A stretch of DNA of 64,000 bases from Nematostella vectensis (Eukaryota; Cnidaria; Anthozoa; Actiniaria; Edwardsiidae): positions 7,240,001 through 7,304,000 of the forward strand of contig NC_064034.1 of the NCBI RefSeq assembly GCF_932526225.1. The letters are read 5' to 3'. The position numbers and the translations under genes are program-made. The stretch's first letter is position 1, and each line of letters starts with the position of its first letter. Under the pieces are notes generated by a model. The model saw nothing but the letters and a program-made list of their open reading frames with translations. It ran no database searches and was not told the origin of the DNA. Shown one piece after another: positions 28,334 through 40,600 of the stretch.

Positions 28334-28536
28334 ACTAGTCATTTGCGCCCCCTCCCCTATGGTCCTGCAGAAGTCAGGGGTTAATGTGGGGTTTACACCA
28401 CTTTTTAACCAGAATATGTCAAGAGAGGTGGTGGTATTGACTGTTTTTGACTCTTAACTTGGAAACAGGCTTTTATTAAAGTTTAACCCCCCACCCTTCC
28501 CTGGGACCATGGGTGTGGGGGTATCAAATGACTAGT
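28334..28536. mobile_element. Foldback / MITE-like inverted-repeat element
   Basis: Perfect 12-bp terminal inverted repeats, ACTAGTCATTTG at the left and CAAATGACTAGT at the right. They are followed inward by further complementary C-rich/G-rich stretches and a CTATGGTCC / GGACCATGGG pair. It is about 203 bp with no coding capacity. A target-site duplication is not clear. Confidence 0.65.
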
Positions 28537-28582
28537 GAATAAGAACATCCCACTGTTCTCTTCAAGACATGGTTTTTAATTC

Positions 28583-29452
28583 TCATGTCTTCCAGTCTTT
28601 AGCATTCATCTTGGCCCTCAGGTAGTTCCTGGTTCATAAAAGAGTGAAAACAATTATTTATTATTTCTTTCAAAACAATCTTTTTATCAAGCCATTTATA
28701 ATCTAACTAATTTTCCACAACTATTTGAAAAAAAAAAAATAAACACATGAGATGCAAGATGCAGCCAATAACAACAAAACATATCGAAAATAGTTTTCTT
28801 TTTTATCCTTGGTAAGGAAAATTTCTCTTGTAAGTTGAAAAAGCTGCTGTATCTTCTAAGGATATGTACCTTCTTAGGACTAAGAGCACAGGATATAAAG
28901 ACAAGAACGGTCTTCTTTAGCAGTACTTGACAAATGCAACACGAGATTGGTTAGCCTTTATGAAATATCTCAACACAATCAATCTGCCCTGAAGAAGTCT
29001 TATTAAAGACGAATTCCAGTTTTTGTTGTATTGTATTTTATTCAACACAATCAAGAGTATAGATAAAACGAAGAATGTCAAAACAAAACCTGTTATGCTC
29101 AAATAATTTGATTACTAAGTTAAGAACTCGCATTCTCAAAGCATACAAAAAGGACAACAAAAAGCCTAATAACTGTCATATCCTCAATAGACAATACAAA
29201 TCGTCGTCCGAAACTCACCTTGAGTTGTTTTTTTGGTCGCTTTCTTGTGGTTCTGTTCGCTTTTTAATGTGAACTGTTACTTGCTTAAATTTACTAGCTA
29301 AAAGCAGATAAATCTTGGCGTGAATGAATGTTAGTAGATCTCCTCTAGTTGACTTTATCCTTTAGTCACAAAATTTGAGGCAAAATAAATAATCATCGCA
29401 TAATCGACAAGAACTTTTTCCCTTGCTCCGTGCTTGTGATTTAGTCGCCATT
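28583..29452 (-). other. Possible small spliced gene (low confidence)
   Basis: A CpG-rich promoter-like segment lies just upstream (29,440-29,640). On the minus strand there is an ATG at 29,452 (start MATKSQARSKGK), an exon-like block 29,273-29,219 with a good acceptor and a strong donor (AAG|GTGAGT), and a block 28,628-28,583 with a CAG acceptor that ends in TGA. Joined in the compatible phase they would give a basic protein of about 45 residues ending NAKDWKT. The donor of the first block (GTTCTT) is weak, and I recognise no family. It may be a non-coding transcript or a fortuitous pattern. Confidence 0.2.
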
Positions 29453-29640
29453 TCGGGGCCGAGTGGGGCCTGGGAGTCGCGCGGCTGACTGGCTGGCTGG
29501 CTGGGAGTGACACCACAGGGTACCCGCGCGATGACCACAAAAACCAAGTCGCATACCTATACCATATTTCTATGCCTATGGGGCTACGCGCGCGGCCTGC
29601 GGCCGCGCTTGGCTCCGCTATAAGATGAAAACACCGCTTG
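29440..29640 (-). promoter_or_regulatory. CpG-rich promoter-like segment
   Basis: Local GC and CpG density are clearly above the flanks, with TACGCGCGCGGCC and GCGGCCGCGC strings and a short CTGG run. It lies about 200 bp downstream of the RWDD3 stop codon, where no promoter is needed for that gene. It could drive a minus-strand transcript toward 28.6 kb. Inference from composition only. Confidence 0.35.
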
Positions 29641-29834
29641 GCATACTGTCTTTCTTTTTAATAACTTAATAAGTTTTGAAGAAGGGGGTGGTGATATTCC
29701 CCCACCTGGATTACAAACCAACAAATCAAGTGGATTCCACAAATAGATCTGTTGAGTGCTTTATTGAATTAAATTTCTTCATTCCATTTTTACTTCCATT
29801 TGGCATAGTTAATATCTACAACTTCTCTTCATGA
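29641..29834. other. 3' flank of RWDD3
   Basis: AT-rich sequence containing the candidate poly(A) signal of RWDD3. No other feature was seen. Confidence 0.5.
29760..29765 (-). terminator. Poly(A) signal of RWDD3
   Basis: AATAAA on the minus strand about 70 bases downstream of the TGA stop at 29,835-29,837. This is a normal position for a compact 3' UTR. Confidence 0.6.
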
Positions 29835-31392
29835 TCAGTCAATCTTTTCTTGCAATAACACTTTAATGTGTTCATCATACAACTCAGACAGACCAAGTTC
29901 AGAAAATGATTTTTGCAAATGACTGTATGTGGAGCATTCATAAACATCCAATCCTGTTGAACTAAAAAAAGAGTTGAATCAGTTTCTTAAAACATAATAA
30001 GGGGGAGTGAATAGGTTAGTGGATCGGCGGATTTACATACCCCTATCCCCCCCCCCCCCCAATGAGTAATTTTGACATCATAGGAGGCAGTAGAAAAATG
30101 GCTGACCCAGGGCAGTCTTACGGTGTAAATAGAACAACCCATTATGACAATTGCATAGCTGTCAACACAACTTGGACAGATATCTTGTTAAATTTGGGTT
30201 AAATACAGTAAATATGTGAAAAAACCCAAGAGAGCCAATGTGGGTGAATACAGAATGTATGAACATTCCCACAAAAATTAGGCTTGTGATGAGGTCCAAA
30301 ATCTTGTGAGACCTGCCTAATGCGGGTGAGTTGACAGATATGCAGTTGTTAAGACAATTGAGGGCTTGGAAGACAAGTAGCAAATCCAGGGGGAGGGTTT
30401 CTGGGGTTTAACCCCTCCTCTAACGAAAGTTTTATGTGCAACAAATGTCACACAGAATATTCCTCTTTGGTGCAGGCCACACTCTTTTGTTTTGTGAAAA
30501 TGGAGGAGTTAGAGGCCAAAAAGGGCATAAAACAATAAACTGGGAGATGGAAACAGCATAATTAGTGCACATTAAAACTGCCTACTACATAGGATTTTGT
30601 GTCTGTGTGCATCAGAAAGCCCACCCTTCAGTTAAACAGAACATCTTCTCCTGAAGACTTTTATGCTTTTTGATAAAGATATCTGCATGATATATGAGGT
30701 GCTGATTTCGTATCAGCAAATCCTTACTTGTACTCTGCTTTCCAAGAAGTCTGAAAAATAACATTCATCATTTTCTCTTTGCATGGCTTTCCACTGGAAT
30801 CAACATCCACTAGGCAAGTTTTGTGCCTTTTTAGATACTCTTTAAGATTGTGTTCTTGGCCCTGAACAACTAGAAAAATAAACTTATGAACTAAAAAGAC
30901 AGCAATCAATAGATCCAGTTCCTGGGCCCAACTATTTAAAGTTCTCAGATAGCGAGATCGACTTCTCATGTGATCCAGTTTCACAATAAGGAGCTCATCA
31001 TTTGAGCTTTTCTTTGGGAAATTTTCATTTGATGTACTGTTCCCCGATGTAATCTCAGCAGATCTTTCCTGGAGCCAATTTGCGATTTCAAGTAGTTTGC
31101 CTTCATCATTTGGTAAGGTCATGAGAAATTCTTGAAGTGTTTTTCTCAAATTATCCAACCTCTTTCTTGTAAGCGCCGAACATGACAGTGAAATATTTGG
31201 AAAAGAAGATGGATAACTATCATCTGTGAGAGTCACTGACATTTCAAGTTCATCAGTAGATTTTCCTGATGCCAAGATTGGAAATTTTATACTGAAACAA
31301 GCACTGTCATCAGAAACAAAATTCAAGGTGAATTCTCCTTCTTTGCAAAATATAGCTTGGAGGGCTTCGATTTCTTCTAAAATCAACTCCAT
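29835..31392 (-). CDS. RWDD3: RWD domain-containing protein 3 (RSUME-like), 263 aa
   Basis: Two coding exons, 31392-30728 and 29961-29835, joined by a GT-AG intron in phase 2; 264 codons with stop. An N-terminal RWD domain (~residues 1-115) carries the family YPxxxP motif (YPSSFP, residues 60-65). The C-terminal half has the conserved block containing VDVDSSGKPCKEKM seen in RWDD3/RSUME-type proteins. Vertebrate RWDD3, of nearly equal length, binds the SUMO-conjugating enzyme UBC9 and promotes sumoylation; the same role here is inference. Without splicing, the first exon reads straight into a stop four bases after the AA|GTAAGG donor, so the splice decides the C-terminus. The gene is divergently arranged with DYNC2LI1 and probably shares its promoter. 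Intron 1 (29,962-30,727) contains a C-run and a G/C-rich foldback-like patch near 30,390. Confidence 0.9.
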
Positions 31393-31608
31393 TTTGCAAT
31401 ACCAAGCACATTGTTTTGGGATTGATTTGTTTTTTTTTTTAGCAAGGCATTGCTCGTTGAAGAGAGGAGCCTGGTTCTATTGTTATTACCGCTGACCCGG
31501 CTCACTCAATGTCATTTTCAAGCTTGAACGTACTAAAGAGGGAATGTACAGCGTTTGAAACATGCATTTCTTTCAAAGAAACTGTTGAAAATCTTCTTTT
31601 GTGCGAGC
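31393..31608. promoter_or_regulatory. Shared bidirectional promoter of RWDD3 and DYNC2LI1
   Basis: Only 216 bp separate the start codons of two divergent genes. The stretch has a poly-T run near the RWDD3 side and no TATA box. I looked for an RFX X-box, expected for a dynein-2 gene, and did not find a good match here. Transcription starts cannot be placed from sequence. Confidence 0.7.
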
Positions 31609-34600
31609 ATGGGAGACAAAAGGTAATAAATTTATTTATTTAAAAATTAAATATAAGCACTTCGTGATATTTCCAGGTCAATTTGTTAAATACAATGCCT
31701 TGACAACCAAGGCTGCATGTAAACACTTCTAGTTGGAAGGAGTTTGCCTTATTACCTCTCTTGTTTTATAGGTCTGACAAGACAATTTGGGACTTGGCGA
31801 TAGAGGAGAGGGATTATTTACTTAATGAAGCTAAAAAGAAAGGTGGAAGAGTTATTTAGCGGTGGAGTCTTCTGTCAAAGACGAAAATTTGGCAGAGTCA
31901 AATACCAGTTTTTGGTGTATTGTATTTATTATTCTGGTTCACGAACACGACTATTTGGGCTTTTTGTATTTATTTATCTTGAATATGATTACTGTAAAAA
32001 AATTATTGGTTTAGAACATGTACTTTAATCTTTAATTTTCGATAATTGCCTTGTAGTAAGCTAATAAATTTAATAGCTAATAGCATTATCTTGAATGCAG
32101 CTAGCATGTCAGCATTGGCTGCTGCAAGTCAGTGCAAGTTTTGCCACTTGAATTGACTTTAATCAAAGCGTTTGTTGGCAACCAGTTCATAGTTAAAGTA
32201 GTCATATATTTTCAGCAGTGCATGCAGGTCTCTAAACAGCCAACTGGCATAGAAAATTGTGTTTTGTTTGGTCATTTAAAATGGTGCAAGTCGATGCAAT
32301 TAAAAAAAATGCATGGAAGTGCATTTTGCCTCTTTTATTTGGTTAAAATGATTGCTATGGACTTGCCCTTGGCCCTGTGAAATTGGAGGGTTGAAGGCAG
32401 ATTGGAGAGTGTTTACCACTGACTTGCATCTTTTTGATCCTCCATTTTACAATACAGCTAGCTTAAATTTGAAAAAATGTTGCAAGCAGAAACAAATCTC
32501 AATCTGAAAAAGCCTAACCTTTGCCTTTCTCTAATTCAACTGGACTTAAATTATCTGGAATGTTTGCAATATTTTAAAGTTAATCACTTATTTCTGGCTC
32601 ATCAGTGACTTTCATTTCTTCTGTGTTTCCCAGGAACTCAAGAGTCTTCCCCTCATGGGGAAGAAGCTGGCATATTCTTGATAGGAAGCAAAAATGCTGT
32701 ATGTCACTTGATTTGTTTTGGTAAAACCTGTTGAAAACTAAATCATAACAAATTGTTTGATTTTGCCCTAGGGAAAAACTTCAATGGTTCTAAGATTTCT
32801 TGACAGGTAATAAATGGCTGTTGTGGGAATTTGTAGGGAAAAGGGTATTTGTCTGGTTCAAGTATTTAAAGAAGAAATGCAGCTATTATTCCAATTCTTT
32901 GGGATTTCTGACCCTAAGTAAGTTCTTTTTCATATGTTTCTTACAGAGATGAGGTACCTAAACCAACAACTGCTTTGGATTATACTTTTGGGAGAAAGGC
33001 AAAAGGTCATAACATTGTAAGTATAAATGTTTGTGAACGCTCTTTAAACAAACCCATACCTGTTAATTTAGTCTCCAGAGTTGTGTTGGGAAGTGTAATA
33101 GTCAAATCAGTCCAAATTTTATAGGTTTTACATTTATTTTTGATTTTCTCTGTATTTAGAGATAATATATATTTTTTTACTTTTATAGGTTTCACTTTTT
33201 TTCTCTGTATTTAGAGATAATATTTTTTTTACTTTTGACTTTTAGGCAAAAGATGTTGGGCATATTTGGGAGCTTGGTGGCGGAACATTCCTTTCAAAGC
33301 TGATTGATATTCCAATAAATGTAGACTCTGTCAGGTACAATAACTCAGTCATTGGAGCTAGAAAGTTTATTCATTTCTCAACAGCATCTAATACACACCT
33401 AACCAAAGAAAATCAACACCGCATATACAGTACCAGTACAGTAGCATAGCAACAGGTTCTCCCAAACAGTGGCCCCTTTATATAAGTGCTTCCCTGCTCA
33501 AATAAAGCCTTGTGCCAATGTTACCAATAAATTTACATGAAAAAGGTAATTGAAATTCTTCTGCTGTGTGCCATGCTGTTCCATTCAATAGAAAGGCAGT
33601 TGGGTTACAAATTCGGTACTGTAGCTGAATAAAATAGTCAGGGCTTCTGGAATTACGCGCTTGTGCGGAAGCGCGTAATTTGGCTTTTTCCGTGTAATCC
33701 GCGTAATCCACAAATTTCCGCGTAATCCCGCGTAATTGGGCTAAATTTTGAAAGACAAAACATTTATTGCACAGCTGATGTGTTCTTTTAGGGTTCTTAC
33801 CTCTATTTCTTGTTAAAAAAAGAGATATTCTTCGTAAGAGTGCGATATTTCGAACTGAATTTCAAAAACAAATAAAATGACTAGGCGTTCCTTGCTAAAC
33901 CGCGAAGGCCTAGGACTAATAATAAAGTACCTTTTTTAATTGGCTGGTGGCTAATAGCCAATGAAAACTTGCTGAGATATTTTCACGCAAAAAAATAACC
34001 TTTTCAAGTTATTTCGTGCTTTCCTTCGGTACAAAATGTAGTTTGGGCGTAACAGTTGATATTCCGTGTAATTTAGCACGTAATTCAGTAAAGAATCCTG
34101 CAAAATTTTGATTTTTTAAGAAAAATGTATTGCAAAATCCGCCGTACTTTAGTGCGTAATAATTGATTTTCTGCATAATTTTGTGCGTAATTTAGCAAAG
34201 AATCCCACATAATTTTGAGTTTTTTTCCGCGTAATTCCAGAAGCTCTGAATAGTGCCTGTTTTGAATTTGTATCTGTGGTTATTATATGGTAGGATGGCT
34301 TTTCAAAGTCCTTAAGGATCAAAGATGATGAATGGATTGTAGTGGTTTAAAAAAAGCAAAATAGTAAAACAAGAACATGTTGTAGTATGATCAATTAAAG
34401 TCTTTTTTTCTTGTAGAGGTTTGTCAATTATAATCTTTCTGGATCTGTCTCTACCTAATGAGTTATGGCACACCATGGAGACCTTACTGAATCAGGTAAT
34501 GATTGAGTTTGTTTTAAAAAAAAGGAAGTGTGGTGTGTCACGTTTCTCAGCTCTGCAAAATCGAGTGAATTTCTTAAAGTCTGTGAATCCGACTTGCTCG

Positions 34601-37600
34601 ACACTGTTGTTTTGTTTTGGTTTTGAATGATATTTTGAAAAATATAACTTACCCAGCATTGTATGATGTCGTAGAAATATAATTGAGTCAATTTTATTGT
34701 AGGATGGATTAAATTTCACCATGATTCAAACAGATTTAATTCCGTGCATGGGGTTTTCATAGCCTACAAAACCTTGCAAATCTGATTGACTGGCTTTAAT
34801 GTTAGAAGAACCTTGTTTTTCTAGCTCGTCAAAGTACTTGACTGGTTAACTTGACTGGTTTTCAGGTTAAAAAGAGGGTACATAAGGTAATGGATGAGCT
34901 TGCTGCCAAGAATCCCAGGTAACAAGGATTTTGTCCTGAACAAGGATTATGTCCTGAACAGGTCATAATTGTTCTATTTTATTTCAGTGCAGTCCAGAAA
35001 TTAAGAAATGACGCATGGGAAAAATTCGGCACAGATCATCCGGTAAAAAAAATGTATATTTTTTCTATTTTTTTGCTCAGTGGTAAATATATAGAATATA
35101 TAGATATAGATATAGATATAGATATAGATATAGATATAGATATAGATATAGATATAGATATAGATATAGATATAGATATAGATATAGATATAGATATAGA
35201 TATAGATATAGATATAGGATATAGGATATAGACATAGACATAGACATAGACATAGACATAGACATAGACATAGACATAGACATAGACATAGACATAGACA
35301 TCATAGACATAGACATAAATATAAATTCATTGTATTTTTTATTTGTAGGACAAATCGTTTGTTGAACCATTTCCAATCCCTCTGGCCATTGTTGGTGGAA
35401 AGTATGACATATATCAGGTAATGTCCAATGATCATCAACTCAACTGAAGTATGAGACAACAGTAAACTAATTTTTATAAACCTACTTTCACAGGACTTTG
35501 ACCCAGAAAAGCGCAAGATGATAAGCCGTGCCTTGAGATTTATAGCTCATTGTAATGGGGCACACCTCCAGGTACATCTTATATAACAATAAGAATAGAA
35601 ATTCTGAGTTGCTACCTTTTTGAAAAATAAGTTTCCTTTTACTGTAGGTACTGTATGTATCTTGAAAAATGTTAAACAAACCTGCATTACACACTGAGCT
35701 GTGAATGGTAAATTTTGGTTCTGTGCTTAAGCAAACTGTGCATGATTTATGAAACTAAGCCCATTGCCTATTTGGATTGGCCTTCTCCTTTATGTACCAG
35801 TTATTTGATGGTGATGGTAATTAGGGATGTATTAATATTATGTCCCTTTAATCAAAATGTTTTTCATTTTAGTTTTTCAGCACTAAAACAGAAGGGTTGG
35901 TTGGACGTAGCCGTGGGATGATAGGTCATCTTCTGTTCCACACTTCTCTAGGGTACAGTCTCTAAACGCTGCAGTACTCTAGGGTACAGTCTCTCAAGGC
36001 TGCAGTACTCTAGGGTACAGTCTCTTAATGCTGCAGTACTCTAGGGTACAGTCTCTTAAGGCTGCAGTACTCTAGGGTACAGTCTCTTAAGGCTGCAGTA
36101 CTCTAGGGTACAGTCTCTTAAGGCTGCAGTACTCTAGGGTACAGTCTCTTAAGGCTGCAGTACTCTAGGGTACAGTCTCTTAAGGCTGCAGTACTCTAGG
36201 GTACAGTCTGTTAAGGCTGCAGTACTCTAGGGTACAGTCTCTTAACTCTGCAGTACTCTAGGGTACAGTCTCTTAAGGCTGCAGTACTCTAGGGTACAGT
36301 CTCTTAACCCTGCAGTACTCTAGGGTACATTCTCTTAAGGCTTCAGTACTCTAAGGTACAGTCTCTTAACCCTGCAGTACTCTAGGGTACAGTCTCTTAA
36401 GGCTGCAGTACTCTAGGGTACAGTCTCTTAAGGCTGCAGTACTCTAGAGTACAGTCTCTTAATGCTGCAGTACTCTAGGGTACAGTCTCTTAACCCTGCA
36501 GTACTCTAGACTACAGTCTCTTAAGGCTGCAGTACTCTAGGGTACAGTCTCTCAAGGCTGCAGTACTCTAGGGTACAGTCTCTTAAGGCTGCAGTACTCT
36601 AGGGTACAGTCTCTTAACCCTGCAGTACTCTAGAGTACAGTCTCTCAAGGCTGCAGTACTCTAGGGTACAGTCTCTTAAGGCTGCAGTACTCTAGGGTAC
36701 AGTCTCTTAAGGCTGCAGTACTCTAGGGTACAGTCTCTTAAGGCTGCAGTACTCTAGGGTACAGTCTCTTAAGGCTGCAGTACTCTAGGGTACAGTCTCT
36801 CAAGGCTGCAGTACTCTAGGGTACAGTCTCTCAAGCTGCAGTACTCTAGAGTACAGTCTCTTAAGGCTGCAGTACTATAGGGTACAGTCTCTTAAGGCTG
36901 CAGTACTCTAGAGTACAGTCTCTAAAGGCTGCAGTACTCTAGGGTACAGTCTCTTAACGCTGCAGTACTCTAGGGTACAGTCTCTTAAGGCTGCAGTACT
37001 CTAGGGTACAGTCTCTTAAGGCTGCAGTACTCTAGGGTACAGTCTCTTAAGGCTCCAGTACTCTAGGGTACAGTCTCTTAAGGCTGCAGTACTCTAGGGT
37101 ACAGTCTCTTAAGGCTGCAGTACTCTAGGGTACAGTCTCTTAAGGCTGCAGTACTCTAGGGTACAGTTTCTTAATGCTGCAGTACTCTAGGGTAGAGTCT
37201 TTTAAGGCTGCAGTACTCTAGGGTACAGTCTCTTAAGGCTGCAGTACTCTAGGGTACAGTCTCTTAAGGCTGCAGTACACTAGGGTACAGTCTCTTAACC
37301 CTGCAGTACTCTAGGGTACAGTCTCTTAACCCTGCAGTACTCTAGGGTACAGTCTCTCAAGGCTGCAGTACTCTAGGGTACAGTCTCTTAACCCTGCAGT
37401 ACTCTAGGGTACAGTCTCTTAAGGCTGCAGTACTCTAGGGTACAGTTTCTTAATGCTGCAGTACTCTAGGGTACAGTCTCTTAAGGCTGCAGTACTCTAG
37501 GGTACAGTCTCTTAAGGCTGCAGTACTCTAGGTTACAGTCTGTTAAGGCTGCAGTACTCTAGGGTACAGTCTCTTAATGCTGCAGTACTCTAGGGTACAG

Positions 37601-40600
37601 TCTCTTAAGGCTGCAGTACTCTAGAGTACAGTCTCTTAACCCTGCAGTACTCTAGGGTACAGTCTCTTAAGGCTGCAGTACTCTAGGGTACAGTCTCTCA
37701 AGGCTGCAGTACTCTAGGGTACAGTCTCTTAAGGCTGCAGTACTCTAGGGTACAGTCTCTTAAGGCTGCAGTACTCTAGGGTACAGTCTCTTAAGGCTGC
37801 AGTACTCTAGAGTACAGTCTCTAAAGGCTGCAGTACTCTAGAGTACAGTCTCTAAAGGCTGCAGTACTCTAGGGTACAGTCTCTTAAGGCTGCAGTACTC
37901 TAGGGTACAGTCTCTTAAGGCTGCAGTACTCTAGGGTACAGTCTCTTAAGGCTGCAGTACTCTAGAGTACAGTCTCTAAAGGCTGCAGTACTCTAGGGTA
38001 CAGTCTCTTAAGGCTGCAGTACTCTAGGGTACAGTCTCTCAAGGCTGCAGTACTCTAGGGTACAGTCTCTTAACCCTGCAGTACTCTAGGGTACAGTCTC
38101 TTAAGGCTGCAGTACTCTAGGGTACAGTTTCTTAATGCTGCAGTACTCTAGGGTACAGTCTTTTAAGGCTGCAGTACTCTAGGGTACAGTCTCTTAAGGC
38201 TGCAGTACTCTAGGGTACAGTCTCTTAAGGCTGCAGTACACTAGGGTACAGTCTCTTAACCCTGCAGTACTCTAGGGTACAGTCTCTTAACCCTGCAGTA
38301 CTCTAGGGTACAGTCTCTCAAGGCTGCAGTACTCTAGGGTACAGTCTCTTAACCCTGCAGTACTCTAGGGTACAGTCTCTTAAGGCTGCAGTACTCTAGG
38401 GTACAGTTTCTTAATGCTGCAGTACTCTAGGGTACAGTCTCTTAAGGCTGCAGTACTCTAGGGTACAGTCTCTTAAGGCTGCAGTACTCTAGGTTACAGT
38501 CTGTTAAGGCTGCAGTACTCTAGGGTACAGTCTCTTAAGGCTGCAGTACTCTAGGGTACAGTCTCTTAAGGCTGCAGTACTCTAGGGTACAGTCTCTTAA
38601 CCCTGCAGTACTCTAGGGTACAGTCTCTTAAGGCTGCAGTACTCTAGGGTACAGTCTCTTAACCCTGCAGTACTCTAGGGTACAGTCTCTTAAGGCTGCA
38701 GTACTCTAGGGTACAGTCTCTTAAGGCTGCAGTACTCTAGAGTACAGTCTCTTAACGCTGCAGTACTCTAGGGTACAGTCTCTTAATGCTGCAGTACTCT
38801 AGGGTACAGTCTCTTAAGGCTGCAGTACTCTAGAGTACAGTCTCTTAACCCTGCAGTACTCTAGGGTACAGTCTCTTAAGGCTGCAGTACTCTAGGGTAC
38901 AGTCTCTCAAGGCTGCAGTACTCTAGGGTACAGTCTCTTAAGGCTGCAGTACTCTAGGGTACAGTCTCTTAAGGCTGCAGTACTCTAGGGTACAGTCTCT
39001 TAAGGCTGCAGTACTCTAGAGTACAGTCTCTAAAGGCTGCAGTACTCTAGAGTACAGTCTCTTAAGGCTGCAGTACTCTAGGGTACAGTCTCTTAAGGCT
39101 GCAGTACTCTAGGGTACAGTCTCTTAAGGCTGCAGTACTCTAGGGTACAGTCTCTTAAGGCTGCAGTACTCTAGAGTACAGTCTCTAAAGGCTGCAGTAC
39201 TCTAGGGTACAGTCTCTTAAGGCTGCAGTACTCTAGGGTACAGTCTCTCAAGGCTGCAGTACTCTAGGGTACAGTCTCTTAACCCTGCAGTACTCTAGGG
39301 TACAGTCTCTTAAGGCTGCAGTACTCTAGGGTACAGTTTCTTAATGCTGCAGTACTCTAGGGTAGAGTCTTTTAAGGCTGCAGTACTCTAGGGTACAGTC
39401 TCTTAAGGCTGCAGTACTCTAGGGTACAGTCTCTTAAGGCTGCAGTACACTAGGGTACAGTCTCTTAACCCTGCAGTACTCTAGGGTACAGTCTCTTAAC
39501 CCTGCAGTACTCTAGGGTACAGTCTCTCAAGGCTGCAGTACTCTAGGGTACAGTCTCTTAACCCTGCAGTACTCTAGGGTACAGTCTCTTAAGGCTGCAG
39601 TACTCTAGGGTACAGTTTCTTAATGCTGCAGTACTCTAGGGTACAGTCTCTTAAGGCTGCAGTACTCTAGGGTACAGTCTCTTAAGGCTGCAGTACTCTA
39701 GGTTACAGTCTGTTAAGGCTGCAGTACTCTAGGGTACAGTCTCTTAAGGCTGCAGTACTCTAGGGTACAGTCTCTTAAGGCTGCAGTACTCTAGGGTACA
39801 GTCTCTTAACCCTGCAGTACTCTAGGGTACAGTCTCTTAAGGCTCCAGTACTCTAGGGTACAGTCTCTTAACCCTGCAGTACTCTAGGGTACAGTCTCTT
39901 AAGGCTGCAGTACTCTAGGGTACAGTCTCTTAAGGCTGCAGTACTCTAGAGTACAGTCTCTTAACGCTGCAGTACTCTAGGGTACAGTCTCTTAATGCTG
40001 CAGTACTCTAGGGTACAGTCTCTTAAGGCTGCAGTACTCTAGAGTACAGTCTCTTAACCCTGCAGTACTCTAGGGTACAGTCTCTTAAGGCTGCAGTACT
40101 CTAGGGTACAGTCTCTCAAGGCTGCAGTACTCTAGGGTACAGTCTCTTAAGGCTGCAGTACTCTAGGGTACAGTCTCTTAAGGCTGCAGTACTCTAGGGT
40201 ACAGTCTCTTAAGGCTGCAGTACTCTAGAGTACAGTCTCTAAAGGCTGCAGTACTCTAGAGAACAGTCTCTAAAGGCTGCAGTACTCTAGGGTACAGTCT
40301 CTTAACCCTGCAGTACTCTAGTGTACAGTCTCTTAAGGCTGCAGTACTCTAAGGTACAGTCTCTTAATCCTGCAGTACTCTAGGGTACAGTCTCTTAAGG
40401 CTGCAGTACTCTAGGGTACAGTCTCTTAAGGCTGCAGTACTCTAGGGTACAGTCTCTTAAGGCTGCAGTACTCTAGGGTAGAGTCTCTCAAGGCTGCAGT
40501 ACTCTAGAGTACAGTCTCTTAAGGCTGCAGTACTCTAGGGTACAGTCTCTCAAGGCTGCAGTACTCTAGGGTACAGTCTCTTAACCCTGCAGTACTCTAG

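Noticed and set aside
31393-31770. X-box in the DYNC2LI1 promoter or intron 1
   Set aside because: The closest candidates (for example around GACAACCAAGG in intron 1) fail the left half-site of the consensus.
35077-35376. Minus-strand ORF with Met-Ser and Tyr-Leu repeats
   Set aside because: Translation of the hexanucleotide microsatellites inside DYNC2LI1 intron 9, overlapping exon 10 antisense.
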